Positions 44,906-56,242 of a stretch of DNA of 64,000 nt are shown piece after piece. Source of the stretch: Umbelopsis ramanniana AG. Its lineage: Eukaryota; Mucoromycota; Umbelopsidomycetes; Umbelopsidales; Umbelopsidaceae. Numbering within the stretch: the first letter of the stretch is position 1; each line of letters opens with the position of its first letter. The notes under the pieces were generated by a model, which was not told where the DNA came from, searched no databases, and saw only the letters and a list, made by a program, of their open reading frames with translations. The DNA lies in contig NW_026252130.1 in assembly GCF_025399195.1 (NCBI RefSeq), positions 89,321-153,320 of the forward strand, written 5' to 3'. The translations under genes and the position numbers were made by a program.

Positions 44906-46843
44906 CTAAAAGTCATTTGCTCCAAAATGACTGAATTCGAAGATGGCGGATTCAAGAGCTTCTCTCGAGATGCCGATACTGATTTCATCCAAAAGCTGAA
45001 CTTTGGATGAATAATCCTGTAATTGTTGCTGTTGCTTCACAATGGTTTCCAGCTTGATAGGGTCAGAAACGTCGAAGAGGCAAATCTTGGGTAGCAAAGT
45101 GGCGTCGTGCGTGTTGATATCCGGCGGGATGATGAAGCGATCTTTACCAACCGTCAAGCAGTTGTCGTTGGTTATTTTCGAACATTTGCTTATGGCTTCA
45201 TAAAACATTTTCAATACCGATTCCGATTCCCCTTCCTTTCCTATCACACGGTTGATCTTTTGAAATATGGTAACAGCGGTAAACAGGTCTTTCTTGGATG
45301 TCTTTACAGACACTAGATTTCTGTTTTGGATCAAACATGCCCCAACGATCGCCCCAGCTGTGAAGCAATCCGGTGTATACCAGAAATCCGGCACAAACGT
45401 TGACATAGGATCCAACTGATTGATGTCAACGACGTGCTGGCTGCTTTCAATGATATGATGACATGATGTGAGGGTGGTACATAACGCCTTTCCGTAGTAA
45501 GAGTGGTTTGGATCGTGTATGAAGTGATTGAAAAGTCTAACGATTTTGGAATGAATACAGATGTGAGCCAAATATCGATGGGTCTCCATCTTGGGGCCAA
45601 ACTCTTCAGAGGATGGTACGGTAGACAAGAGTAGCCTACACGATGCTTCCAGTTCTTCCACTGTCTCTTGTGAAAGTACGTTTTCTCGTAACTCTGCGTC
45701 TCTAATAGCTCCCCTTAACCTTGACGTATGGCATTGGAATAGTAAGAACCATTTTTCTGTAAGCTGAGGTGAATTTTCGATCTCAATGGAGTCTGGATTG
45801 ATGGCACTTTCTTCAGCATTGACAGGAAGTCGGCAGCTACACTCACGATCATTGATGTGAGGTGGGTAAGAGAGCTTGGCTGATAGCGACTGGTCGCATA
45901 TATATATATTCCACCACATTCGTCGTCTCATTTCTCGTTCGAACGGACTAAAATTGTCGAATATTTCTGGATCTCGATGCAGCCCCATCTGCATAGCAAT
46001 AGTGATCAATGATCCAAGTCGTGGCCAAGTTCGACGTTCAATGGGGGTTCGATCATGACAATGCAGAGAAAATTCACACTGTAGGGTGCCAGCCCGAAGG
46101 TAGTCTAAATCATACGGTACATCAGAAGAATCCGTGAGTTGTAGAGCATCCACTGAGATTTGATAAAGATGCAGGGCACATAGAGTGTATTTTTGTCGTT
46201 GAGCAACGGATCGAGTCGTTTGCGACAGGACCTGCTTACCCGAGGCCATGACAGCCGCTACCAATCCTACAAACGAAGATGACGCCGTTCCATCTATCAA
46301 CATTCGCTGATACCGCTCAATAAATGATGTCCAATGCACATTATAATTGAGAGAATTGCGGTGTGTTTTGAATAATTTCAGTGCTTCCTCAGCATGATCA
46401 TCAAGTGGTAGCCGAGCGATAAGGGCCAACACTGGATCTTGTTCTTGAATCGGAGCTTGAACGGGCTGCTGGTGTTGTGGCTTGACAACGTCAGTCAATG
46501 TGCTGGAATTGGCTCCAGCGAGCAACCTGTCCAAAACTTCCTTCAGCGTGCTAAGTTTAAAAAAAAAAACCGGGGGTTACTTCGAGTTGGAATGAGTGAC
46601 ATGTCGAAATGAAACTTCGAAATGTACATGTTGTTGTCTTCATCCAGGTCATTGTACAGGCATGCACGGTTGGACTTTCGCTTCTTGCAAGCTGAACACG
46701 GTCGCTGGCGATCGCACTTGGGGAGAGCTGGTTTAGAAAATCGACGTTCAAAGCATTGACATGATATGCAGAATATTCACCTTGGATTTAAGTCGCTTGC
46801 ATTCCGTACATACAAGGGTTATGCGGTTTCTGGATTTGCCCAT
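44906..46843 (-). CDS. Zn2Cys6 transcription factor with fungal-specific domain, 3 exons
   Basis: Second binuclear-cluster regulator in the window. The cluster is CTECKRLKSK|CDRQRPCSACKKR and a last Cys (C12, C15, C22, C28, C31, C40), split by a phase-0 intron exactly before the third Cys. The PF04082 homology region includes LRAGTLQCEFSL, TWPRLGSLITIAMQMGLHRD and RRRMWWNIYICDQSLSAKL. Exons are 46843-46781, 46716-46628 and 46550-44906, giving 598 residues. The second intron (77 nt, donor GTACAT) is less certain: an alternative 30-nt intron over a T11 run would be shorter than any other here. It faces away from its neighbours by over 1 kb, so no target is suggested. Confidence 0.82.
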
Positions 46844-48007
46844 ATCCTTAAAGTTTTAGCAATTGGCGTGATAAAGATATTGAAGAACAGGAAATTTCAT
46901 TCTCCATATAAAATTTTCGATCTGATTATTCATCACGAGCCGAGGCCAAAGAAATTGAAACTTCCTTACCGCAGCACTTCATGCATGCTCATGAAAATAT
47001 TTATGAACCCTTTATGAACCCTTCCTTGAACCCTTCCTTGTTAGATAAACAACCAAGATAACGCATTAAAAGTTTGGCTCTCAAAGGTCGACTCATTCCT
47101 TTCCTTCCTCAAGCTTCCTAACAAAGAGTCTTCATCAACGAGCCTCTAAGGTCGCCACGAGTACACACAATATGTTGGATAAAATTAAAACATCAGAATT
47201 TATAAACTTTATTGAGATATCTCACTGAAAAACTTGAAGATTGCCGCCGCACTGGCACAAGCCACTTCGGCGAGGAATTGGAGACTAGATATTTTTTACA
47301 ATGGTAGTAGAGCCGTCGCATTCTTACAGGACAATCTATACGCCGCTCCTTGCCAGTTAACGTGCAAACAGATCTACGATTCATTAGGCTACACATTTAT
47401 GGCTAACTTTCCTATTAACGCTATCGATATAGTAAGTCAAGGTAAGGAACCGTCTTCAACCGCGAGTATCGTTGCAGCTGAAATTACAGGAGCATGATTT
47501 GTAAGGCAACGATGCGACTGCTGAACGAAGTCATGCTAGTAAACGTAAGCGTCATAACACAGCCATGTATTTAATCTAGTTATGGGCATATAACCCATAC
47601 CGGTCGGTTGCACCCTCATTGCCGATAGATCTTTCTGGGCTTTTCATGTCAAAATTTGACATTTTTTTCTAATGCTTTCGACATGCTTTGGTAGCAAGCA
47701 CGCCTGGTACGAATTTATTCCTGGCGGACGTTTTGCACGAATGCTTGGCATATGAGCTTCGTTTCTGCTGCGCGGTAGCGGACATGGGATTGTCCCGTTT
47801 TGGGTGAAAACTTGCCGGTTGCGCTCTGTTCAGCCAATAAGCTTGCTTCAGCCACAATAAGTGCCGGCTAGATTTTCCATTTTAATTCAAATGCAGCAGA
47901 TCAATACTTTTTCCGTGGCGGTATTTAGAGTCAAGATTTTCATATATAAAGTCGTTCTAGCAACTGCTTGGACTAACAAACCATTCAAATCAATCAACCT
48001 TTTACTC
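46844..48007. other. Intergenic region between divergent genes
   Basis: No supported gene. It serves as the promoter of the regulator (left) and the seven-helix protein (right). A tandem GAACCCTT repeat occurs at about 47005-47035. Confidence 0.4.
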
Positions 48008-48943
48008 ATGGATATCGAGTCTTCCTTGGAAAACAACCCAAACTACCGCTTCATACCCCTTGGGCCTAATGCCGCGGCGGGAGTCATTGCTGCTGCTTTC
48101 ATCATTTTAATCTTCCCCTGGGCGTATTTTCTTCTGCGGTATCGTCGGTTCTTGGTCGGCGCTGTCGTACGTCTCTTGGCTTTCACTCTGATTGGAGCTA
48201 CAGGCTATATTCTTCGTATCGTGTGCAATGGCATGATTCCCAATGCAAGCTCTACATCCGACCAGATCAATCTCTTCATCAATTTGTACATCGCTTCCAA
48301 TACTATGACCAATATTGGCAACTTCTTCCTTTTCAACGCTTTGACGGCAGTCGCAAACAGTTGGATTGAAAGCAACAGAGGGGTTACGGAAAGTGTCAGA
48401 ATTGCCTTTGAGCGTAAAATCTACCGCTACTTCACTTTGGCTACTCTGGTGGCATTGATTCTCAATATTGTTGGTGCCTCTGACAACAGGAACGATCTCC
48501 GCATTGCTAGTAATGCCATCTTTGTTGCCCTTCTAGTCGTATTGCTTCTCGCCATCATCTACTACAACTTTACCTTGGAGATTCCTCACCACAGAGGAGA
48601 AAACAACAATACAACCAAGAGCGCTGGCATTTACTCTCACCCAAGTACTATCCCACGACTTTTGTTCATATGCACATTCCTGCTCTTGGTCTCGCAAGCC
48701 TACAAGTTGGCACAGTCCGTTGTACCAGTCGGTACAGTCGCTCTCACCAGTATTCCTTTGATCTACATTTTGGGCCCTACTCTCAATTTGATTGTCTTGA
48801 TCATTCTTACCATCACTTGGGTTCCTGTCTTTTACAGCACCTTATGGGAGCGTAAAGTTGCCTTTGAGCGATCCCTGTCAGAATATTTGGAGCCGGGCCC
48901 AGGTGGTGATTACCAGATGGATCGAATGAATCAGCGAGTTTAA
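48008..48943 (+). CDS. Seven-transmembrane protein, paralogue A, unknown function
   Basis: Intronless, 311 residues, with about seven hydrophobic helices (for example GVIAAAFIILIFPWAYFLL, AIFVALLVVLLLAIIYY and LIYILGPTLNLIVLIILTI). It opens MDIESSLENNPNYRFIPLGP, which matches the paralogue at 51057-51968 (MDALISYLENDPNDRFIPLG), so the start is set there although the frame is open 49 codons upstream. The short extracellular N-tail, seven helices and cytosolic charged C-tail resemble the RTA1-like or receptor-like fungal 7TM layout, but no family motif is certain. The two copies are in opposite orientation about 2.1 kb apart. Confidence 0.8.
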   Translation: MDIESSLENNPNYRFIPLGPNAAAGVIAAAFIILIFPWAYFLLRYRRFLVGAVVRLLAFTLIGATGYILRIVCNGMIPNASSTSDQINLFINLYIASNTMTNIGNFFLFNALTAVANSWIESNRGVTESVRIAFERKIYRYFTLATLVALILNIVGASDNRNDLRIASNAIFVALLVVLLLAIIYYNFTLEIPHHRGENNNTTKSAGIYSHPSTIPRLLFICTFLLLVSQAYKLAQSVVPVGTVALTSIPLIYILGPTLNLIVLIILTITWVPVFYSTLWERKVAFERSLSEYLEPGPGGDYQMDRMNQRV

Positions 48944-49933
48944 GCGCTAATAGCGTCCGGAGCATGCGACAGTCTTATGTAAAATAGCTATATCTAAAGT
49001 TCTCTACCTATGCTCTATCAATCCGTCCTGTACAATTATTCTTCAAACACCTTTCTATCAATGACGTACTCATAGAAAAATCACGAATTAAAATGATGCC
49101 ATGGCATCTTAATATCCTAATGCTACAGTTGGACAACAGCTTGATACAAGTCAATACTGAATTAAAACTATTTATTAGAATGCCTCAGGTGATTGTTACC
49201 TGAAATAGGTATATAACCCAACTTGTTAGGCTCTTCTACTTCACTCGCAATGCAAAAAGCTGCTGGTGTAGCGCATTCCTTTTCCCGGCGTCTTACAGTA
49301 GCTGGAGTAGATTTTATTCATGCGATTGCCTTTAAAAGTGGGCATCACAATCCACATCCGCTTCAGTAAAATACGCTGGACGAAAGTTTCACGGTATGGA
49401 TGCTTACTTCATCCACTACCATCCTATCTGAAAGCTTCGTTAGTAGGTGTGGAGAAAATATGGGTAATCATCAACTAAAATAATTTCTAGGTGGGGCTGG
49501 TTAGCGAGATGATTAAGAACAACTTAACACATTTGACAGGTCATACAATCGATTTCGATCAATGCATGAAATGAGGTTGGAAATGCTAACGGCTCCAATT
49601 TTTTCTGCAATTTTCAACCAGTTGGGTATGTGGTTCATTTCTCTACTTCAACTTCGGTGCCAGTCACTGAGAAAACATACAGGAGCGACGCATATAAGGC
49701 TACCTTGGGTATCTGAAATGTACTGCGACCAAAAGTATCATTTGGTGAAGTAAAAATGTGGTAAATCGCCGAGATTTCAGCACTGGAAAGCTATGCAGGC
49801 AACAGGTTTATCAGGTTGGTTTATTTCACACAGATATAGAATATCCTAGGTATGCATTAAATCATATTTTCACAGGTAATTCATATACATTGGCAAATAA
49901 TCTTATGTTAGAAAGTGAGTTCATCGGCACACG
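48944..49933. other. Intergenic region
   Basis: Convergent 3' ends; no supported gene in about 1 kb. Confidence 0.4.
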
Positions 49934-50743
49934 CTATTTAACACCCAAGACGATATTCGCATCCGCCTTGAACTTGTACACATCTTGCTCGCCATATTTT
50001 TCAATAATGACGGCGCGTACATCTTTCTTAAAAGTATTAATCTGATCGTTGCTCAAGTCTTTCAAAAAAAAACTGCGAATACCAGGGTTGCGAGTCAGGC
50101 TTGCAATAAACTCGTCCAGGTTCTCTGCTTCTGTGGTCATTTCTCCGCTGCACACCACACCGCTGACTTTCTGAAACCCAGCTTCGTGTAATTGTTCTTT
50201 ACAGAACTCCAAATCTGCCCAGCTGCGGACCCATGGTATTTCTTTAGGTTCTTCACCCTGCGTCTTGGCTTTGGCAATCCATAACGAACGTAGTAGTTCC
50301 TGTGATCCCCAAGTGGTGTAAACTGCCTTTCGACCCGGTACGAGGACACGATGGAACTGCGAGAGGGCCTTTGCGCCGTCTGGCATAAGCATGACGCCGA
50401 ACACACAGAACACGGCATCGATGGATGCTTCAGACAGCGGGAGGTCCATGCCATCCATGACTTCAGCCTTGACATTCTTCCAGCCTAGTTTCTCCGCCTT
50501 ACTGTTAACAATATCAACCATTCCTGAAGCATAGTCGGTGGATATCACAGAGACGGTGGGCGACAGTGTTTTAACAATAGCGGCTGCCACCACGCCGGTG
50601 CCACACGCGACATCGAGAATCTTTATGTCCGTCCGGGAATCCAACTGTGCGAATTCAACACTTTTCTCAGCATAATAAACCGTGCTCGCCTCCACGTAAC
50701 GGAGGTAATCGTCAGAGGCTACTGACCAGGATTGAGGATTCAT
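49934..50743 (-). CDS. SAM-dependent class I methyltransferase
   Basis: Rossmann-like methyltransferase of 269 residues, intronless. Motif I is LDVACGTGVVAA (about residues 44-55); the acidic end of beta-2 is in STDYASGMVD, and the next loop is VMDGMDLPL. DAVFCVFGVMLMPD and PGRKAVYTTW are the later motifs of the UbiE/type 11 group. The methyl acceptor is unknown. The start is supported by MNPQSWSVASDDYLRYVE, a common N-terminal helix of this group. It sits between the two inverted 7TM paralogues; whether they are functionally linked cannot be told. Confidence 0.88.
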   Translation of the reverse strand: MNPQSWSVASDDYLRYVEASTVYYAEKSVEFAQLDSRTDIKILDVACGTGVVAAAIVKTLSPTVSVISTDYASGMVDIVNSKAEKLGWKNVKAEVMDGMDLPLSEASIDAVFCVFGVMLMPDGAKALSQFHRVLVPGRKAVYTTWGSQELLRSLWIAKAKTQGEEPKEIPWVRSWADLEFCKEQLHEAGFQKVSGVVCSGEMTTEAENLDEFIASLTRNPGIRSFFLKDLSNDQINTFKKDVRAVIIEKYGEQDVYKFKADANIVLGVK

Positions 50744-51056
50744 GGCGATGAGAAAAAAGTGAATGAGGCTCGGCGAACAATTTTGAGTACATGTTTCTCA
50801 ATCATTTGCCTTTTAAGACAGTTGGCTGGTTTACCAGGACTGAATTCTCAACATTCTACTGAACAAACAGTTTCAGACTTTAACATCAGTAATTTGACTA
50901 TTGGATTTTAATGATAGAGTCACAGTAAAAGGCAGCTTTAGGTATATACCAATAGGTATAGTTTACATATTATATTAACGGATTGTACAACAGATAGGAA
51001 TTAGAAAAGGTACAAATGATGATGTATAGGATATGGATAGGCTTTCAATCGGACGA
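50744..51056. other. Short intergenic region
   Basis: Promoter of the methyltransferase and 3' end of the 7TM paralogue B; nothing else seen. Confidence 0.4.
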
Positions 51057-51968
51057 TCAAGCGTTTTGTTCTGCCATCGGATACTCTGAAGCAGCAGCAT
51101 CTTGGGCTTGACGCTGAGCAAGGAGTCGACGCCAGATGGTGTCGTGGAAAACGGGGCCCCAGCTAATAGCCAAGATGATGAGGATGATGAGATCAATAAC
51201 AGGGCCAAAGATGTAGATCAAAGCAATGTTCTTGAGGGCAGGAGAGCCAACATTCACAGCATACTGAGCAAGCTTGAAAGCTTGAGCAATAAGTAGCAAA
51301 AATGTAGAGATAAACAGGAAAAACTGCACAGCATAGGGGTGGTGGAGTTTGGATGTAGGTGTGCTGGAAATCGGCATGGTTCCATCTTCCAAGCCATGGT
51401 GGTAGTAACGAATAATGATCAGGAGGAGTGCGACCAAAGCAACAAAGATGGCATTACCGGCGAGACGAAGCACATTCATATTGAGAGAGGAGCCAACAAT
51501 GGTCAAAACCAAAGAGACAATAGTCAACATAATAAGCATCCGGAAAATACGGCTATCCCGTCCGGCTTCGCGTGGGTCGGAGCCGTTTCTCTTGGAAAGA
51601 ACCCAGTTGTAGGTGATGGATAACAAACCAGTGAACAAGATGAAGGTGCCGATGGCGGTCAAAGCGTTGGTCGCAATATACAAGTTGACGAATTGTGTGA
51701 TTTGAGCTTCGGTGGGCGTATCGCCCATACTGCTCAAAACGCTGTTACAGACAATCTTCAAAATGAACCCTACTGTCAATATCGCACAGAAAAGGATGAT
51801 TCGAGCAATCGACCACACCAAGAATCCTCGAAACCGAACAGCATTGTATATCCAAGCGATCACCATGATGAAAAAGGCAGCGGCCATGACACCGGCTGCT
51901 GATGAGGGACCAAGAGGAATGAATCGATCGTTGGGATCATTCTCGAGGTAAGAGATGAGAGCGTCCAT
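51057..51968 (-). CDS. Seven-transmembrane protein, paralogue B, unknown function
   Basis: Intronless, 303 residues, with the same helix pattern as the plus-strand paralogue at 48008-48943. Shared blocks are RFIPLGP, LKIVCN/LRIVCN, NLYIA(T/S)N, SNAIFVAL/GNAIFVAL, SQAYKLAQ/AQAFKLAQ and LIYIFGP/LIYILGP. The loop before helix 5 differs (SKRNGSDPREAGRD versus the ESVRIAFERK region). Divergence is well beyond that of the sugar-transporter pair, so the duplication is older. Function unknown. Confidence 0.82.
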   Translation of the reverse strand: MDALISYLENDPNDRFIPLGPSSAAGVMAAAFFIMVIAWIYNAVRFRGFLVWSIARIILFCAILTVGFILKIVCNSVLSSMGDTPTEAQITQFVNLYIATNALTAIGTFILFTGLLSITYNWVLSKRNGSDPREAGRDSRIFRMLIMLTIVSLVLTIVGSSLNMNVLRLAGNAIFVALVALLLIIIRYYHHGLEDGTMPISSTPTSKLHHPYAVQFFLFISTFLLLIAQAFKLAQYAVNVGSPALKNIALIYIFGPVIDLIILIILAISWGPVFHDTIWRRLLAQRQAQDAAASEYPMAEQNA

Positions 51969-52886
51969 GAGGGAAGTAAGAGAAGTTTAATGATAGAAAA
52001 AGGGAAAAATAAGAAAAAAAGGAGATTCATTTATATAGCTTTGGGATTTCTCACTGCGCATTTTGCCTCCGTAGCAAATTACGGCGTTACATTTTCCTGA
52101 TCTGTACCTGAAAATGCTGGTGACTCCGCCAAGAAATGACCGTGGACCTCTAAACGTGTGCAAGCAGCGCAGATCCATATGTTAAGTTGTCAACATAGTT
52201 ATTACCTATATGGCTTTAAAAGTCTGCCTTAGAGGGTTGATAAACATTAGCGCAAGTCGACACGCAAGCGAAACAGGGTCGGAGCCAAGACATGTCTTCA
52301 TTAAAGACGGCCATTGAAGAGCGCAGCATACATATTCCTCAACTTCCTCCTGCGCTGTTACTACGGTTGTGGCTTACTTGCTGCAGCATGCTGTGGTATG
52401 GGCCTATGTGGGTGCAAAGTGTTGTGTTCGGCAGGTTTACAGCAGGTCTGCTAGGCACAAGACTGCATGTCGTAAGTCACGGTATGGCAGTGTACAGTGG
52501 AAGAAACGTTTAATTTTAAAAAAAGATAACGTATAAAAATTCTTGTGGCTACAGGCAGACAGATCAACCATATTGGGACACTGCGCTAAGATCGCGAACT
52601 GCGTGAAAATGTTTTCCCCGCTAGGCCGATACTACAAACAAAAAAGAAACGTTGCCGCCCATAGCCGATGAGGCTGCAGCCTCTTGTGTTGCACGCAAGT
52701 GTGATCAATCTGATACCATTGTAAGTAGATAAAATTGTATTGATATGCTACGCTATAGCGATTATATGGAAAGAAAAAAAAATTAAGTTGGCTCAGGTTG
52801 CGGTCACTAGAGTAGGATGGAGAAACTTGTCCTAGGTCGGATTACGAAAATCGGTCAACAGCACTTTTCTACCGCGCTTTGTTGCG
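51969..52886. other. Intergenic region
   Basis: Promoter of paralogue B and 3' flank of the phosphatase-like gene. An open frame at 52292-52513 ends beside a GTAAGT but has no recognisable partner exon. Confidence 0.4.
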
Positions 52887-54215
52887 TTAGATTCTGTTCA
52901 TCTTGAGGGCTCTGCTGGACTCCATGTTTCGGGCACTTCGGCGTCGGGATAGAATGAAAAGTAAAGCTCCAATAGAACCGGCCACCAGGGCAACTACCGC
53001 ACCAATGAATCCAGCACCAACGGGAGAAACTCGATCAGAAGGACATGAAGTAGTCACCAAGTTTTGACATCCTCTAGAAAAGCTGTTGCCGCACTGAGAG
53101 CACCAGGCTGTCAGATTGTTCACCGATCGAGCACTAATGTTCTCCATAAATTGGTCCAATGGCATCCCCCCACTGTTCAGACCAAAAAGCCCGTAAGGCA
53201 CCAATGCTGAACCTTGATCTGTACCGTTCTTGTATAGCATCCGAACCGTATAGTCTGAAAATTGAACCGACTCAGCTGCCTGAGTGGATACCTCGAATAC
53301 CAAAGCAGATCCAAACTCTGTGATAGATTGGAATTCGGGGTTGCTGTCGGTTAGATTGTATAAGTCAAAGAAGGAGATGAACGTTTGAAAACCATCTGCG
53401 TAGTAAGTGAATTTAGGTGACTTGGTTGAGCTTGTGATGGTGGTGTTAATGTCGTTGTAGAGTTGGGAAGCAAACGTAGCGCCAGCAATGGTATTAATGC
53501 TATCGTAGTTACCCCCATAGGTGTTGTATTCATACCAATTAGCCAACGACTTGAGGTACAGGTAATTGTCAACACCGAGGGATTGCGCAAGTGTTGAATT
53601 ATAGGTGTATTGATAATTGAGGTAGTCATAAATAGAGTACACATTGGCCAGACTACTTGGCCGACCGCCGAGGAGCGGAGCCAAATTGGTAAAAAATGAC
53701 TGTGTTTCCGTTACCTTGTCCTGCCACGTCTGGCTTTTCTGGAAGCTGGCAAACCCGTTTTTCATTGCTGTACAATCCACCCAACCATCCAGAACAATGT
53801 CGCTGCTGTCAGGCATTGTGTTTATCGGGATATACTGATAGCCTCCTAAGGGTGGATAGTAAGCTGTACCATTTGCTAGCGTGGAATTCATGGAGGGATC
53901 AGTGGAGGTCGCAGTTGGAGGGTACACGCCTTGAAGGAATGCGGTGGCCGAGGCGAGAATCACCTCATTATCTGACGCTAACGTCGTCACCTGCGACATG
54001 GTGTAGATGGATGAAATGTTCTTGATCATGGTGGTAGATGCTGCGTCAAAGTAGACAGAGTGAATGAATTGCCCTTGATTGTAGAGCATGGTTTTCCCAA
54101 GGGGTGTGAGTTCATCTGCAGCTTCAGTAAAGTTCCATGGATTGCCATAATTTGCTGTACGGTCGCCATGTCGAGTCAAGACAAACACAGCAACGACTTG
54201 AGATGGGGTAGTCAT
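52887..54215 (-). CDS. Histidine-phosphatase-superfamily membrane protein (acid-phosphatase-like)
   Basis: Branch 2 histidine phosphatase fold (acid phosphatase/phytase type). The catalytic RHGDR motif is intact near the N-terminus (VFVLTRHGDRTA). The distal catalytic pair, usually HD, is not seen: the equivalent position reads FTYYADGFQTF, Ala-Asp. Near the C-terminus is a hydrophobic segment (VGAGFIGAVVALVAGSIGALLFI) and an RRRSARN stop-transfer tail, so it is a type I membrane protein. At least six NxS/T sequons and a four-Cys cluster before the helix suggest a lumenal or extracellular domain. From the ATG at 54215 it has 442 residues and no signal peptide; the reading frame continues upstream to a non-ATG codon, so a leader exon may be missed. 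Activity is doubtful if the His is really lost. Confidence 0.75.
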   Translation of the reverse strand: MTTPSQVVAVFVLTRHGDRTANYGNPWNFTEAADELTPLGKTMLYNQGQFIHSVYFDAASTTMIKNISSIYTMSQVTTLASDNEVILASATAFLQGVYPPTATSTDPSMNSTLANGTAYYPPLGGYQYIPINTMPDSSDIVLDGWVDCTAMKNGFASFQKSQTWQDKVTETQSFFTNLAPLLGGRPSSLANVYSIYDYLNYQYTYNSTLAQSLGVDNYLYLKSLANWYEYNTYGGNYDSINTIAGATFASQLYNDINTTITSSTKSPKFTYYADGFQTFISFFDLYNLTDSNPEFQSITEFGSALVFEVSTQAAESVQFSDYTVRMLYKNGTDQGSALVPYGLFGLNSGGMPLDQFMENISARSVNNLTAWCSQCGNSFSRGCQNLVTTSCPSDRVSPVGAGFIGAVVALVAGSIGALLFILSRRRSARNMESSRALKMNRI

Positions 54216-56242
54216 ATGGATGTGAAACGCGGAAGAGGAAAAAGATACCGAGGGGAGGTACAAAACATGACTCGATTATAATAATCAGATATGAGCAGTC
54301 TCAAATGTCGGAGCCGTTACTTGAGCTGCGATAGGTTTAGACTCATTCATCGCTATGTCGGTGAAGATGATCTTGAATTGACAGATAGGTCAGGGTCTGT
54401 TGACTAATGGTTGACAGAAAGCGCTATTGATGATATACCTCATTCATGAAATGATGGGGGTATTGATTCATGTATATTTAAAGGCTATAAAGTTGATCCG
54501 GCAGGATCAGATAACGCCAAATTTCGAGACTGCTTTGGTTTGGTTCTTCCGAGGGTATCCAAACACAGGTACAGTATGGTTGTTAATGTTAATCTATTTT
54601 ACAAACAAAAGCGCACTGGAGAATAAACTTTAATATGCGGCGGTGCCGATGTTATTCCTTTGAAGTTTTGAGTACACGCACGTACCTTATTGTTACTAGC
54701 GCTCATAGGACCCCCTGATAACGGGTTCTGCCACCGATGGATGCAAAGTAATCTCGGGTGGTATGATATATAGACGAATGGCTGGTGCATTTGAAGCTAT
54801 ATGAACCGCTAATGTGATTGCAGAATTTATAATTGCATTGAATTTTGTTTGGATGTGTGGACGTCCAATGAGGGAGAGTGCAGTGGAAAATGCTAGTGAC
54901 AGCTCCAGCCGTAGGAATAAATTTGGCTGAGAGCTGAACCCTTAGGAAAGGGGTTCATGTTGTAGCGTCGTCACGGTATACCACCGCATTCCATATCAGT
55001 CGGTATCATTATGCGCCAAACAGTAAATTTTATGTCAGAGATAACATGGCTGGCTCGACCATTACGTCGAAGGATGACTGACGTCTGGAACCAAGAATGC
55101 ACTAGTGTGAAAGTGTAGATACAAACGTCTTGCCCTCGTCACTTGCAAGATGGTCCACGCCGAAAGCCGACTTACTCAATAGGAACAATTTTCCGTTCGA
55201 CCTCCTATTTACACATAGACCGTAATGGTAGAATCATTGGCTCCGAAAATGGGATACGCCATTTTATCAAAAGGCACCTTGCCATAAAGTTACACATTGG
55301 CCTCTCGTCGGGAAGACCGAGCAAGCGTTTATAGCCTATTGAAGCGATGAGCCCAGCAGCTCCGCTTCGTGTGAGCAATGAGACAATGTTATTGTTATAA
55401 ATTTCCATACCTACAATAGTGAGTATTCCCTTTTCATCAAAGCATGGCGCTCGTGTTCTTGTATGATCACGACTATCATATACGTTGCTAAGAACATGGC
55501 TTCGTGGGAGAAATGGAGCGCAGAGTTCGGACACCAAAACAAGTATCCTATTTTGCTCCATCGCTGATGAAGAAAATGATCATCTCAGGGAAATTTTAGC
55601 TTGTCGGTCAAGACATCTCGGTCATATCGTATTTCATAGCGACTGTGACACTGTTTGGCGTGCAGTGCACACAGAGGACACAAAATTTTATATATATTAC
55701 ATGGTGCGAACAACATGTATTCTATGCTGCAAATCTCGTGTAGCTTTTTTTCCCAATACTGGTGTGTATGCAACGTCGCTTTCTGATGCCTTGCGCTGGG
55801 GGTGGCGCATCAGATGGGAAGATTAGATAAGTTGGAATAGATCGTTTGCCCAGACACCATTACTTTTTAGGATCTTGAAAAGTGGAGTTGCTGAGTTGCC
55901 ATTTGTACAACGGATGAAGCTCACCTGGGACATAGTTCTCGTGCTGGAAGATGAGTTCCATTCTCAGGCTCAGATTACATGATATGAGTCGGGAAATGGA
56001 GGATGCCATGAGCAGTCGCTGCTCTATGATTGAAAAGCCTTTCAGAGGAATTCAAAATGGACTTTCATTTCACGTCTGTAATACGACATACCTTTGAAAG
56101 CTGAACACATTTCATTTGATCATAAGTCACGCCACAGTCTTACAACAGGGCTTTGTAAGACGTTGATATAGCAGCATGGACCCAAAAAAAAAGCATATAA
56201 AGGCAACTGATCTCGGGATGACGATTTTGTTCAAGATTTGCG
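54216..56242. other. Intergenic region with no recognisable gene
   Basis: About 2 kb. The longest open frame (minus strand, 55205-55561, 118 codons) has no recognised features. The TATA box of the next gene lies at its end. Confidence 0.4.
56196..56203 (+). promoter_or_regulatory. TATA box of the Kre9/Knh1-like gene
   Basis: TATAAAGG, 47 bp upstream of the ATG at 56243. Confidence 0.55.

Noticed and set aside
46551-46580. 30-nt intron GTAACC to CTTAG in the second Zn2Cys6 gene
   Set aside because: Shorter than any other intron here (46-87 nt). A 77-nt intron from 46627 with a GTACAT donor gives an equally good frame.
52292-52513. 73-codon open frame ending near a GTAAGT
   Set aside because: No recognisable domain and no acceptor or second exon found downstream.
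55205-55561. 118-codon minus-strand frame
   Set aside because: No family features, no TATA or intron context; probably chance or a very old relic.
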